This document shows, piece after piece, positions 43,240 to 51,244 of a DNA stretch of 51,244 bases (positions are counted from its first letter, which is position 1; the number at the start of each line of letters is the position of its first letter). Position numbers and translations under genes: made by a program. Under the pieces are notes generated by a model, which did not search any database, was not told the DNA's origin, and worked only from the letters and a program-made list of their open reading frames with translations. Source of the DNA: CAXQZM01 sp964228455 (GTDB lineage: Bacteria; Pseudomonadota; Alphaproteobacteria; UBA7985); NCBI GenBank assembly GCA_964228455.1, contig CAXQZM010000063.1, forward strand, positions 1 to 51,244. The letters run 5' to 3'.

Positions 43240-44559
43240 TCAACCGCCAAGCACCATCCGAACACCGCGCTGCTCGAGTTGAAGGCCAAAGAACGTGTTA
43301 CCCATGATCGCATGGGTAATTTGCGCGGCTACTACGACTGAGAGCATTACCGCGACTGTAACTGCATAGTCTCGAGTTAATTCGAATACCATGAGAATGG
43401 TAGAGAGAGGTGCGCCCAAAACAGCCCCGACCATAGCGCCCATTCCGGCATAGCCGTAAGCAAAACTGTCAGCTGGAAATTGTGGCGCAACCTGAGTTGC
43501 AATTTGTCCAAAGAGAACCCCAATTAATGCGCCGATCATTAGCGACGGTGAGAAAATACCGGATCCAAAACCTAAACTGAGGCATAGAAGTACTGCGCAA
43601 AATTTTGTTATCAGAAGCGTAACTAGGTATACCTGGTCGTAAGCACCACTCAAAGATTGAAATGTAGCAACATATCCAACACCAAGAACCTCTGGAACCA
43701 TAAGAGCTAAAAGACCTAATCCAACACCTGCAATTGCAGGGTGCACCCATGCTGGCAGTATTCGGCCTAAAGCTCTTCTAAAAATCCAAGCTCGCTTTAT
43801 CGCCGTCAAAAAGATCGTAGAAAATATCGCGCAGACAAGACCAAGCAAAATGAAAGCTGGAAACTCCCACGCCGATATTTCCAAGGTTTTGGTGATTAAA
43901 AACGCCTCCTCCGCTGGCAATATAGCCCGGCTTACCATGGTGCCTGCAATAGCTGAGAGTACGACTGGGCCAAGCGATGCCAGTGATAAACTGGTAAGAC
44001 CCCCTAGAGCTATCTCGATTGCAAAAAACAACCCAGCCAATGGTGCATTGAAAGATGCTGCAACACCAGCTGCAACACCGCAGGCTACATAAATACGCCG
44101 ATTAGTATCATCTACCCTTAACCAGCCACCACCAATTGAGCCAAGTGTTGCCCCTAAATGAACCAATGGACCTTCTCGTCCTACTGATGCCCCTGTGGAA
44201 AGTGCAAGAACGTTAACTAACCCTGCCTTCAAGCCGTCTACCCAGTTTAAAACACCTCGGTCTCTAGTTTGGGCTAAGACTACGTCAGCCACCCCTGGAA
44301 TGGCCCCGCGCCCGAAAAACTGCCAAGTTAACAAGCCCACAAGCAGGCCACCCGTAGTCGGCACTAAAAATAACATAACAGAGCGAGCTTGCGCGACACC
44401 CTCTCCATCTGTGTGCAGCAAAAGGTCACTTATCTCAGTGAATAGTAAACGAAACCCTACAGCAGCGAAACCTGTTGCCAATCCAATTAAGGCTCCTACG
44501 CTTAGCCGACGGCCGAAGCCCCATTCTGGTTTAGCAAAAAACTGCTTTAACCAATCCAT
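43240..44559 (-). CDS. CLC-family chloride channel/transporter
   Basis: The 439-residue membrane protein has CLC motifs: FFGRGAIPGVADVVL (81-95, first selectivity region), STGASVGREGPLVHLG (121-136, gating glutamate E129), and the C-terminal GYAGMGAMVGAVLGAPLSTILMVFEL. At the position of the E. coli ClcA proton glutamate (E203) alignment gives Ile183 just after E182 (FFAIEIALG). That may mean channel-like or altered coupling. The ATG at 44559 lies two bases after the mltG stop, so translation is probably coupled. A TTG at 44571 would overlap mltG. Confidence 0.88.
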   Translation of the reverse strand: MDWLKQFFAKPEWGFGRRLSVGALIGLATGFAAVGFRLLFTEISDLLLHTDGEGVAQARSVMLFLVPTTGGLLVGLLTWQFFGRGAIPGVADVVLAQTRDRGVLNWVDGLKAGLVNVLALSTGASVGREGPLVHLGATLGSIGGGWLRVDDTNRRIYVACGVAAGVAASFNAPLAGLFFAIEIALGGLTSLSLASLGPVVLSAIAGTMVSRAILPAEEAFLITKTLEISAWEFPAFILLGLVCAIFSTIFLTAIKRAWIFRRALGRILPAWVHPAIAGVGLGLLALMVPEVLGVGYVATFQSLSGAYDQVYLVTLLITKFCAVLLCLSLGFGSGIFSPSLMIGALIGVLFGQIATQVAPQFPADSFAYGYAGMGAMVGAVLGAPLSTILMVFELTRDYAVTVAVMLSVVVAAQITHAIMGNTFFGLQLEQRGVRMVLGG

Positions 44560-44561
44560 CG

Positions 44562-45536
44562 TCAACCACAATTCGCGCGATAGGTTGCAACATTGCGATT
44601 ATGCTCTGCGAGCGAACTGCCAAAACTGTGGCCACCTTTACAGTCAGATACAAAAAAGAAGTAATTCGATGACGCGGGGTTCAATGCAGCAAATAATGCT
44701 GCCCGGCCTGGGTTAGAAATGGGACCGGGTGGAAGCCCGTCATGAATGTATGTATTATAAGGATTAGTGGAATCATCGAGCTCGGACCTGCGGATGCCAC
44801 GTCCTAGATCTGCACGGCCATCTGTAATTCCATAGATGATAGTAGGATCTGCTTGCAACCTCCAGCCAGGTGTTGAGAGTCGATTTGAATACACAGAAGC
44901 AACCAGCTCTCGCTCTGAATTTAGGCCTGTTTCCTTTTCAATTATCGAAGCCAATATTACAGCCTCATGTGGACTGGATACTACAGTATTCTGGCTTCGA
45001 TCATTCCAAAGGTCAGATATTAGCCGGTCCATGGCATCACCTGCATAGTCAAGAATATCCTCTCGCGTATCACTGGCTGTGAATGCATAAGTCTCTGGCA
45101 GCAGTGAGCCCTCTGACGGAATCTCATAAACCATATCGCCATTTATCTCATCATTTGCATTTAGCAGCTGGACAATCTGGTAAGAAGTCAGGCCTTCCGG
45201 TATCGTTACTGTCCGCTGAATAACGGAACCGTCAGTAATAATCTTAATTATTTCGTCCAAGCCAGCTCCTATTGGGACTGCGTATTCGCCTGCTTTTATA
45301 TCTCCAGCTTTTCCAGATAAACGTATACTAATTCGAAAAAAAAATGCACTCTCAATTATGCCAGCCTTTTCCAAGTTCTCACCGATGGTACGCGCTGACT
45401 GCCCGCGATTAACCACAAAAGTAATGGTTTCAGCTCCGAATTCGTCTTTTATCTGAGCGTCTGCAATAAATGTAATCCCAATAAGTCCCGCAGCTGTAAA
45501 GATGAGAACAGCAAGAATATTAAATGAAACCCGCAT
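44562..45536 (-). CDS. mltG: Endolytic murein transglycosylase MltG
   Basis: MltG cuts nascent glycan strands at the inner membrane. From ATG 45536 it is 324 residues: a single N-terminal helix (about 5-25), a LysM-like region (FVVNRGQSARTIGENLEKAGII, 40-61), and the YceG catalytic domain with LASIIEKETG (195-204), where E200 is the catalytic glutamate. The 3' half includes LQADPTIIYG and PYNTYIHDGLPPGPISNPG. It follows fabF by 45 bp in the common fab-mltG arrangement. Confidence 0.94.
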   Translation of the reverse strand: MRVSFNILAVLIFTAAGLIGITFIADAQIKDEFGAETITFVVNRGQSARTIGENLEKAGIIESAFFFRISIRLSGKAGDIKAGEYAVPIGAGLDEIIKIITDGSVIQRTVTIPEGLTSYQIVQLLNANDEINGDMVYEIPSEGSLLPETYAFTASDTREDILDYAGDAMDRLISDLWNDRSQNTVVSSPHEAVILASIIEKETGLNSERELVASVYSNRLSTPGWRLQADPTIIYGITDGRADLGRGIRRSELDDSTNPYNTYIHDGLPPGPISNPGRAALFAALNPASSNYFFFVSDCKGGHSFGSSLAEHNRNVATYRANCG

Positions 45537-45581
45537 CTTAGAACACAAACTTAACCATTAATGTTAACTATTTATACCAAG

Positions 45582-46847
45582 CTATTTGAGATTCCGAAAG
45601 ACCAGAGATGCATTGGTTCCGCCGAACCCAAATGAATTGGATAAAGCAACATCGATCTTCCTCTCTTGAGCCTGCAATGGAACAAGGTTTATTTTTATGT
45701 CATCTTCAGGATCATTTAAGTTAAGCGTGGGCGGGCATACTTGATCACGCAACGCCAGAATAGAAAATACTGCTTCTACTGCACCAGCCGCGCCAAGCAG
45801 ATGCCCGATGGCAGATTTTGTCGAGGACATAGCCACTTTATCCGCAGCCGCACCCAAAACCCGGCTAACCGCACCGTACTCGACCATATCTCCAGCGGGT
45901 GTTGATGTCCCATGAGCATTAATGTAACCAAGCTCATCCGGGTTAATAGCCGCTCGACTCAATGCCGCGGACATTGCACGGTAGCCACCATCACCATCAG
46001 GGTGCGGGGAAGTAATGTGATACGCATCTCCCGAGAGGCCATAACCGACTAACTCCCCATAAATCTTCGCCCCACGTGCTTTCGCGTGCTCATATTCTTC
46101 GAGCACGAGTGCACCAGCTCCATCACCCATAACAAAGCCATCTCGTCCTTTATCCCAAGGTCGAGATGCAGAAGTCGGGTCGTCATTATATGAAGTGGAA
46201 AGTGCGCGCGCAGAGCCGAAACCACCCATCCCAAGAGAATTAACGGTGCTTTCTGAACCTCCAGCAACCATTAGGTCTGCATCACCAAAAGCAATTAACC
46301 GGCCTGCATCCCCGACAGCATGCGTGCCAGTCGCGCAGGCTGTAACGACTGAGTGATTTGGACCTCGAAGTTTATTATGTATAGAGATCATCCCCGAGGT
46401 TAAATTAATTATAGAACCCGGAACCATGAATGGGCTCATCTTGCGGGGGCCCCCTGCTTCAGATTTTAAAGTAGCCTCTTTAACCGTTGCAAGACCTCCC
46501 ATCCCAGATCCGAAAACAACACCTGATCGCATCTGTTTCTCTTCGGTATCAGCTTCCCAGCCTGCCTTAGCCAAAGCTTCATTAGCAGCAGCTACCGCGA
46601 AATTTATGAAAGTATCTAGCTTTCGGCGTTCTTTTGCCGGCAGACCTCGGTCGGGATCAAAATAGTTTCGGTGCTCTGGGTCATGCTTGACCATTGATGC
46701 AATCTGGCATGGATATGATGACACATCGAAATGTTTAATCTGCGAAACACCAGATTGGCCCGCCAATATGTTCGCCCATGTAGCCTCAGCATCACCGCCG
46801 AGTGAGGTGACTGCTCCAAATCCTGTTACAACGACACGTCTTAGCAT
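45582..46847 (-). CDS. fabF: Beta-ketoacyl-ACP synthase II
   Basis: FabF condenses malonyl-ACP with growing acyl-ACP. The chosen ATG at 46847 (MLRRVVVTGFGAVTSLG) has AGGGA upstream; a GTG at 46871 would add eight odd residues. The Cys-His-His triad is visible as VTACATGTHAVG, INAHGTSTPAGD and KSAIGHLLGAAG. The protein is 421 residues. It follows acpP across a terminator-like hairpin. Confidence 0.97.
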   Translation of the reverse strand: MLRRVVVTGFGAVTSLGGDAEATWANILAGQSGVSQIKHFDVSSYPCQIASMVKHDPEHRNYFDPDRGLPAKERRKLDTFINFAVAAANEALAKAGWEADTEEKQMRSGVVFGSGMGGLATVKEATLKSEAGGPRKMSPFMVPGSIINLTSGMISIHNKLRGPNHSVVTACATGTHAVGDAGRLIAFGDADLMVAGGSESTVNSLGMGGFGSARALSTSYNDDPTSASRPWDKGRDGFVMGDGAGALVLEEYEHAKARGAKIYGELVGYGLSGDAYHITSPHPDGDGGYRAMSAALSRAAINPDELGYINAHGTSTPAGDMVEYGAVSRVLGAAADKVAMSSTKSAIGHLLGAAGAVEAVFSILALRDQVCPPTLNLNDPEDDIKINLVPLQAQERKIDVALSNSFGFGGTNASLVFRNLK

Positions 46848-46875
46848 AAAATATTCCCTAGTCTGATGCACCTAA

Positions 46876-46904
46876 TATAAAAAAAGGGGCCATAAAGCCC
46901 CTTC
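46876..46904 (-). terminator. Terminator-like hairpin between acpP and fabF
   Basis: On the minus strand AAGGGGC pairs with GCCCCTT (46884-46903, six-base loop) and is followed by seven T. It lies about 27 bases after the acpP stop and before the fabF start, suggesting partial termination that would give much more acpP than fabF mRNA. Confidence 0.85.
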
Positions 46905-46929
46905 TCCATAATTGCTGTCTCTGGGGAGG

Positions 46930-47166
46930 TTAACCCAGCTGTGCTTCAATTAAGGTGACAGCATCACCAATTGTACCAATTTTTTCTGCGGCTTCATCTG
47001 GAATCTCCAGATCGAAAGCTTCTTCAAAAGCCATAACCAGCTCAACATTATCTAGGCTGTCCGCACCTAAATCGTCAATGAAGCTTGCTTCCATAGTGAT
47101 TTTCGCCTTGTCGACACCCAGGTGCTCAACAACGATGTCAGCTACTTTATCGAGAACGTCGCTCAT
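46930..47166 (-). CDS. acpP: Acyl carrier protein
   Basis: The 78-residue acidic protein has the phosphopantetheine attachment motif DDLGADSLDNVELVM, with Ser37 as the expected attachment site. It carries acyl chains through fatty-acid synthesis. AAGGA precedes the start. A 231-bp gap separates it from fabG and probably holds its own promoter, though I could not place one. Confidence 0.99.
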   Translation of the reverse strand: MSDVLDKVADIVVEHLGVDKAKITMEASFIDDLGADSLDNVELVMAFEEAFDLEIPDEAAEKIGTIGDAVTLIEAQLG

Positions 47167-47397
47167 AGTCTCTAAATCCTTGATTTTATTTCAAAAAGGC
47201 CAGGGCAACATGTGTCTAGCGGCCAAGGCTGCCCCCCTCTAGCGATGAGAATCGGATTTGTCAGGTATAAAGTGAGACAAATTGGCCTGCATATGCCCAT
47301 ACCTGAGATGATCTGAGCGCAAAGCTCGTTCTATCTGAGTGTCTTTTTAAAGAGCAGATCTCATTCAGAAACGATCTTTTGAGGTCCTAAATTTTGC

Positions 47398-48129
47398 TCA
47401 CATCATCAACATACCGCCGTTCACGTTAATGCATGTGCCCGTGAGATAAGAGGCTTCATCAGAAGCTAAAAAGGCGACAGCCGCTGCGATCTCAGCTGGA
47501 CGGCCCATGCGGCCCGTTGGGATGTTCGTTAGCATCGTTTCTTTCACTTTTTCTGGCAGATCAGCGGTCATAGCTGTTTCAACAAATCCCGGCGCAACAC
47601 AATTTACGGTGACGCCACGAGGAGCGAGCTCCCCTGCAAGCGCCTTAGACATCGCAATCATCCCACCTTTTGAGGCAGCATAATTAGCCTGCCCAGCATT
47701 ACCCATAACGCCCACAACAGAGGCCATGTTTATGATTCGTCCTGAGCGCCGTTTCATCATACCTTTAATTGCAGAGCGGATAAGGCGAAATGTCCCAGTC
47801 AAATTAACATCAATTACAGCTGACCAATCATCATCCTTCATACGCATGGCCAATCCATCTCGAGTCAACCCGGCATTATTCACAAGGATATCAATTTGAC
47901 CAAGTGCCTCATTGGCATCAGATATTAATTTTTCACAACCCTCGGAAGTGCTTAAATCACCAACCAAGGCATGCCCGCCTATGTCTGCTCTCAGAGTCTC
48001 AAGAGCATCAAGCCGTCGCCCCGCGAGGCCAACGACCGCACCCTGTGTCACTAATGCTCTTGCAATTTCTCCACCAATACCCCCAGAAGCTCCGGTAATA
48101 AGGGCGGTTTTACCGTCTAATGAAAACAT
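47398..48129 (-). CDS. fabG: 3-oxoacyl-ACP reductase
   Basis: FabG reduces beta-ketoacyl-ACP with NADPH. The 243-residue SDR protein has the cofactor loop ALITGASGGIGGEIARAL (9-26), NNAGLTRDGLAMRM (about 85-98), the catalytic YAASKGG (about 150-156) after a Ser in MASVVG, and the FabG-like end SYLTGTCINVNGGMLM. It follows fabD by 16 bp. Confidence 0.97.
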   Translation of the reverse strand: MFSLDGKTALITGASGGIGGEIARALVTQGAVVGLAGRRLDALETLRADIGGHALVGDLSTSEGCEKLISDANEALGQIDILVNNAGLTRDGLAMRMKDDDWSAVIDVNLTGTFRLIRSAIKGMMKRRSGRIINMASVVGVMGNAGQANYAASKGGMIAMSKALAGELAPRGVTVNCVAPGFVETAMTADLPEKVKETMLTNIPTGRMGRPAEIAAAVAFLASDEASYLTGTCINVNGGMLMM

Positions 48130-48145
48130 GAGTTAATCCTCCCGG

Positions 48146-49105
48146 TTAGTTAATTAGCGCCTCAATACCTTGCAGCGTGCCCGCATGAAGAGCAGAAAGT
48201 CTGCTATCAATCCGCTTTGATAGACCAGACAAAACTTTCCCAGCGCCCAATTCTACAACCTGCGTAATCCCATTCTCAGCAGCATACTGCATTGATTCAG
48301 TCCAGCGCACTTGACCTGTAATTTGCTCAACAAGCATGGGAACAACTTTACCAGTATCGGTAGTCTTTTCTGCGGTTACATTGGCTATTAAAGGCAAGTT
48401 AAACTTAGACAAAACAGTCTCACTTAGCGCTTTACCCATAACTTTTGCTGCGGGCGCCATGAGCTCGCAATGAAAAGGTGCGGAGACTGGTAGTTTTAAG
48501 GCGCGCTTAGCACCTGCCTGGTTCGCTTTCGCCATACCTATCTCTACAGCTTTTAAAGCTCCGCTTATAACCGCCTGTCCCGGAGCATTGTCATTTGCTA
48601 AAGCGCACACCAAATTCGTTTCTGTTATTACTTCATGAACCAAGATTTCGACCTGGTCCTTTGATAAGCCAATAATCGCTGCCATCGCACCTTGTCCAAC
48701 TGACACCGCCGCCTGCATAGAACTACCCCTAAGTTTGAGTAATTTAGCCGTGTCTCGAATAGTGAGTACCCCAGCAGCAGCAAGAGCAGAATATTCTCCT
48801 AAAGAATGGCCCGCAACAAACGACCCGTGGTTAGATAATTCGTAGCCCTCGCTCTCTAATGCCCTTACTACTGCAAGAGAAACTGCCATTAAAGCAGGTT
48901 GGGCATTTTCCGTTAGAGTTAGAGCATTGAGATCTTCACCCCACATTATCGAAGTCAGGTCTTCCCCTAGCGCGTCGTTTACTTCTTCAAATACAGCCGC
49001 AGCAGCGGGAAATGCCTCTGCTAGATCTTTGCCCATTCCTAAAGATTGCGATCCTTGACCAGGGAATACAAAGCCTCGTTTAATCGGAAAGTTGGTATCT
49101 GACAT
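48146..49105 (-). CDS. fabD: Malonyl-CoA:ACP transacylase
   Basis: FabD loads malonate onto ACP. The 319-residue protein has FVFPGQGSQSLGMGKDL (12-28), the nucleophile in VAGHSLGEYSALAAAG (about 98-113), and the catalytic histidine in LPVSAPFHCELMAPA. It heads fabD-fabG-acpP-fabF-mltG, divergent from rpsF. The 185-bp gap before rpsF holds an exact inverted repeat CCACAAA/TTTGTGG (49188-49194, 49212-49218) in the rpsF leader, where an S6:S18-binding RNA could lie; that is speculation. Confidence 0.97.
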   Translation of the reverse strand: MSDTNFPIKRGFVFPGQGSQSLGMGKDLAEAFPAAAAVFEEVNDALGEDLTSIMWGEDLNALTLTENAQPALMAVSLAVVRALESEGYELSNHGSFVAGHSLGEYSALAAAGVLTIRDTAKLLKLRGSSMQAAVSVGQGAMAAIIGLSKDQVEILVHEVITETNLVCALANDNAPGQAVISGALKAVEIGMAKANQAGAKRALKLPVSAPFHCELMAPAAKVMGKALSETVLSKFNLPLIANVTAEKTTDTGKVVPMLVEQITGQVRWTESMQYAAENGITQVVELGAGKVLSGLSKRIDSRLSALHAGTLQGIEALIN

Positions 49106-49290
49106 GCCACGGCCTTTGGCGCTGCTTTAGCATTTGGTCAAGTTTTAAGCTTGCAAGCGCGATCGCACTTACCTAAAGGCCTCAACTCCACAAACCTTCC
49201 TGCCAGTTCCTTTTGTGGTTTATCGAGGGATTGGCTGATGGCGACTTGTCTGGGGCACCAAACATCGCCTGAGCCAAAGGGAGTCAAATT

Positions 49291-49683
49291 ATGGCTTTTT
49301 ACGAATGCATTTTTCTTGCGCGACCAGAGATTTCTACGGCGCAAGTAGAGGCGCACACTGAGGCGTTCTCAAATCTCATCATCGATGCGGGTGGTGAAGT
49401 ACAGAAGACTGAGTTTTGGGGCCTTAAGACCCTAGCTTATCGAGTAAAGAAAAACCGCAAAGCACACTACGTGATGCTCAATCTTATTTCTTCTAAAGAA
49501 GCGATTGATGAAATGCGTAGGTTAATGTCACTTAACGAAGACATTATGAGAGATCTCACGACGCGCGTTGACGCATTTGAAGACGGTCCTTCGATAATGA
49601 TGCGCAAAGTGAAAGAACGTGAAGAGCGAAACGCGCAAGAAGGAGGCCGTTACGCCTCTGGCCGTGCTCCAATTAATGGGTAA
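49291..49683 (+). CDS. rpsF: 30S ribosomal protein S6
   Basis: The 130-residue protein starts MAFYECIFLARPEIS and contains AYRVKKNRKAHYVMLNLISS, the S6 core. S6 pairs with S18 on the small-subunit platform. The C-terminal tail (about 100-130) is charged and not conserved. AAGGGAG precedes the start. rpsR follows by 12 bp. Confidence 0.98.
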   Translation: MAFYECIFLARPEISTAQVEAHTEAFSNLIIDAGGEVQKTEFWGLKTLAYRVKKNRKAHYVMLNLISSKEAIDEMRRLMSLNEDIMRDLTTRVDAFEDGPSIMMRKVKEREERNAQEGGRYASGRAPING

Positions 49684-49695
49684 AGGAGATAAGAT

Positions 49696-49926
49696 ATGAA
49701 AAAACCATTTTTCCGACGTAAAAAATCTTGCCCCTTCTCTGGGCCTAACGCGCCAATTATTGACCACAAAGATGTGCGCCTTCTATCTCGATTTGTATCG
49801 GAACGTGGGAAAATTGTACCAGCTCGTATTTCTAGTGTTTCAGCAAAAAAACAACGAGAATTAGCTCGGACAATCAAACGTGCTCGCTACCTGGCGCTTA
49901 TGCCATATAGCGATGGCCAGAAATAA
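49696..49926 (+). CDS. rpsR: 30S ribosomal protein S18
   Basis: The 76-residue protein has the S18 pattern: CPFSGPNAPIIDHKDVRLLSRFVSERGKIVPARISSVSAKKQRELARTIKRARYLALMPY in outline, with the RNA-binding SAKKQREL and KRARYLALMPY segments. It is between rpsF and rplI with ribosome-binding sites in both short gaps. Confidence 0.98.
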   Translation: MKKPFFRRKKSCPFSGPNAPIIDHKDVRLLSRFVSERGKIVPARISSVSAKKQRELARTIKRARYLALMPYSDGQK

Positions 49927-49941
49927 GAAGGGAGATCAACT

Positions 49942-50541
49942 ATGGACGTAATCCTTCTCGAGCGAGTCGAAAAGCTCGGCATTATCGGTGATGTAGTCAC
50001 CGTAAAGCCCGGTTTCGCCAGAAACTATCTTCTACCACAACGAAAAGCCCTACGAGCTACCAAAGCCAATATGGCAGAATTTGAAGCTCGACGTGTTCAG
50101 CTTGAAGCAGATAACCTCAAAGCCAAAGAAGAAGCCTCGTCAGTAGCAAAACGCCTCGATGGTCAGGGATTTATCCTCGTTCGTCAAGCATCAGACACTG
50201 GAATCCTATATGGCTCGGTTGCGACACGCGACATTGCTGATGTCGTGACAGAAGGAGGCTTTACCATCACCCGTAGCCAAGTAGTTCTTGATCGTTCTAT
50301 CAAAACCCTCGGCCTGCAAGAGTTACAAATCAAACTTCACCCTGAGGTTTCGGTTACTGTAAAAGTAGCGGCTGCAAAATCCAAAGAAGAAGGCGAAGCC
50401 TACTTGCGCGGTGAGCTAGTAATGACCTCAGCTGAGGCTGCTCAAGCGGAAGCAGATGAAGCAAAAGTTGAGGCGGAAGCACTTGCAGCTGAAATTGCGG
50501 CAGAGGTAGCGGCGGAAGAAGCAGCAGCAGCCGAGGCGTAA
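49942..50541 (+). CDS. rplI: 50S ribosomal protein L9
   Basis: The N-domain starts MDVILLERVEKLGIIGDVVTVKPGFARNYLLP, followed by the long helix and the C-domain with LYGSVATRDIADVV. At 199 residues it is longer than E. coli L9 because of an Ala/Glu-rich tail (about 155-199), a pattern I recall from other alphaproteobacteria. It ends the rpsF-rpsR-rplI unit before a strong terminator. Confidence 0.98.
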   Translation: MDVILLERVEKLGIIGDVVTVKPGFARNYLLPQRKALRATKANMAEFEARRVQLEADNLKAKEEASSVAKRLDGQGFILVRQASDTGILYGSVATRDIADVVTEGGFTITRSQVVLDRSIKTLGLQELQIKLHPEVSVTVKVAAAKSKEEGEAYLRGELVMTSAEAAQAEADEAKVEAEALAAEIAAEVAAEEAAAAEA

Positions 50542-50604
50542 ATTAGTCGCTCAGTGCCACTTTCACTGAATAGATTGCAATTTCTCTGCTTTAACAAAAA
50601 TGTA

Positions 50605-50636
50605 GTTATCCCCAGTCTTAACAGACTGTGGATAAC
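50605..50636. promoter_or_regulatory. Inverted pair of DnaA-box sequences ahead of dnaB
   Basis: TTATCCCCA (50606-50614) and, inverted, TTATCCACA (TGTGGATAA at 50627-50635) form a dyad. The second is a perfect consensus DnaA box; the first differs by one base. The dyad extends to 14-base arms (50605-50618 and 50623-50636) with one mismatch and a four-base centre. It lies about 56 bases before the dnaB start, before the rplI terminator. Confidence 0.65.
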
Positions 50637-50647
50637 ATATAAAAATT

Positions 50648-50680
50648 AAGGTGGCTTTTCGAAGCCACCTTTTTTGTTTT
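50648..50680 (+). terminator. Strong intrinsic terminator between rplI and dnaB
   Basis: AAGGTGGCTT (50648-50657) and AAGCCACCTT (50662-50671) are exact inverted copies around a TTCG tetraloop, followed by a T-rich run. It ends the rpsF-rpsR-rplI transcript 12 bases before the dnaB ATG. Confidence 0.95.
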
Positions 50681-50691
50681 GAGGCTTAGTG

Positions 50692-51244
50692 ATGGAAGCC
50701 ATTAAGCAACTCACCGAATACCTCCTGTCTCCAGGAAGCGAGGATCCTCGAACACCCCCAAAATCAATCGAACTTGAGCAAGCGCTTCTGGGCGGTTTAA
50801 TGCTCAACAATGAAAAATTAGATGATATGGCTGATTTCTTACAGCCAGAGCATTTTAGCGAAGAAGCACATGCAAAAATCTTCGATACTCTGACCAAGTT
50901 GTCAGAAACGGGTCAGGTTGATGCGCTCAAGATGCGCCCCTATTTCGAGAACGAGCAGCTATTGGCTTCAGCGGGATATGGCCAATATCTAGAAGACCTT
51001 CAAACAGCTGCCGTACCCTCGGCACCTCTGCGAGACTATGGTCAAGCAATTCATGACCTTTACCTTCGACGCCAACTCATAGACACCGGTGCTGATTTAA
51101 TTAATGAGGCTTTTGACCAAGATGTTGACGATCCTGCATCAATCCAAATTGAACGTGCCGAGGCCAAACTTTTTAGTCTTGCAGAGAACGGGCTAGCAAA
51201 TTCAGGGCCAGTATCCCTATCGGATGCAACAGCTAATGCCGTAA
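50692..51244 (+). CDS. dnaB: Replicative DNA helicase DnaB, N-terminal part (runs off the window)
   Basis: An ATG at 50692, with GAGG about eight bases upstream, opens a frame to the window end (184 codons). PPKSIELEQALLGGLMLNNEKLDDMADFLQPEHFSEEAHAKIFDTL matches the DnaB N-terminal domain in outline, followed by GYGQYLEDLQTAAVPSAPLRDYGQAIHDLYLRRQLI, and the linker region. The RecA-like ATPase domain lies outside. DnaB unwinds DNA at the replication fork. Its place after rplI is a common bacterial arrangement. A promoter must lie in or near the DnaA-box region if the terminator is efficient. Confidence 0.95.
   Translation, partial: MEAIKQLTEYLLSPGSEDPRTPPKSIELEQALLGGLMLNNEKLDDMADFLQPEHFSEEAHAKIFDTLTKLSETGQVDALKMRPYFENEQLLASAGYGQYLEDLQTAAVPSAPLRDYGQAIHDLYLRRQLIDTGADLINEAFDQDVDDPASIQIERAEAKLFSLAENGLANSGPVSLSDATANAV

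Overview
The window reads as a chromosomal segment of a marine-type alphaproteobacterium. By eye it is roughly mid-40s percent G+C. The evidence is the fabD-fabG-acpP-fabF-mltG order, rpsF-rpsR-rplI-dnaB with an Ala/Glu-rich tail on L9, secD-yajC beside a DUF815 ATPase, a Rhodobacter-type sqdB-sqdD-sqdC sulfolipid operon, a DUF3422 protein, choline sulfatase and a TAXI-type TRAP receptor. A Rhodobacterales-like or related marine lineage fits; genus cannot be set. No rRNA, tRNA, CRISPR array, transposase or prophage gene was seen.

Layout. 1-6.6 kb: 5' end of secD, yajC, DUF815 ATPase, DUF3422 protein, class I fumarase, amidase, aldose epimerase. 6.6-11.7 kb: an EamA transporter, then the minus-strand operon sqdB-sqdD-sqdC plus an MFS transporter; sqdBDC makes sulfoquinovosyl diacylglycerol, a phosphorus-free membrane lipid. 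11.9-13.3 kb: a secreted zincin-like protein with a peptidoglycan-binding domain. 13.4-25.8 kb: rpoC, rpoB and the rplL-rplJ block, here separated by a choline sulfatase and an EamA exporter. rpoB has its own promoter-like sequence and a terminator-like hairpin in its leader. 26.1-32.0 kb: FAD-linked oxidase, LytM lipoprotein, TAXI receptor, a tRNA-modification pair (Sua5/TsaC and TrmN6) and a glycosyltransferase-like protein. 32.1-35.7 kb: glmU-glmS for UDP-GlcNAc synthesis, followed by a very AT-rich alkyltransferase-like gene bounded by an 18-bp inverted repeat. 36.1-43.1 kb: glutathione reductase, a PcrA/UvrD-ftsE-ftsX operon, an AstE-like deacylase and a small dimeric-barrel protein. 43.2-49.1 kb: CLC transporter, mltG and the fatty-acid cluster. 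49.3 kb to the end: rpsF-rpsR-rplI, a strong terminator and the 5' part of dnaB.

Most of the window is housekeeping: transcription, translation, envelope precursors, lipid synthesis, division. The parts that most merit a second look are the inverted-repeat-flanked ATL-like gene next to glmS, the rpoB leader with two overlapping hairpins, the near-perfect dyad of DnaA-box sequences ahead of dnaB, the repeat-rich upstream region of sqdB, and a YajC with a histone-H1-like tail. Several genes appear to start at TTG or GTG. I did not find an obviously new multi-gene system; the glmS-adjacent cassette is the best candidate for something undescribed.
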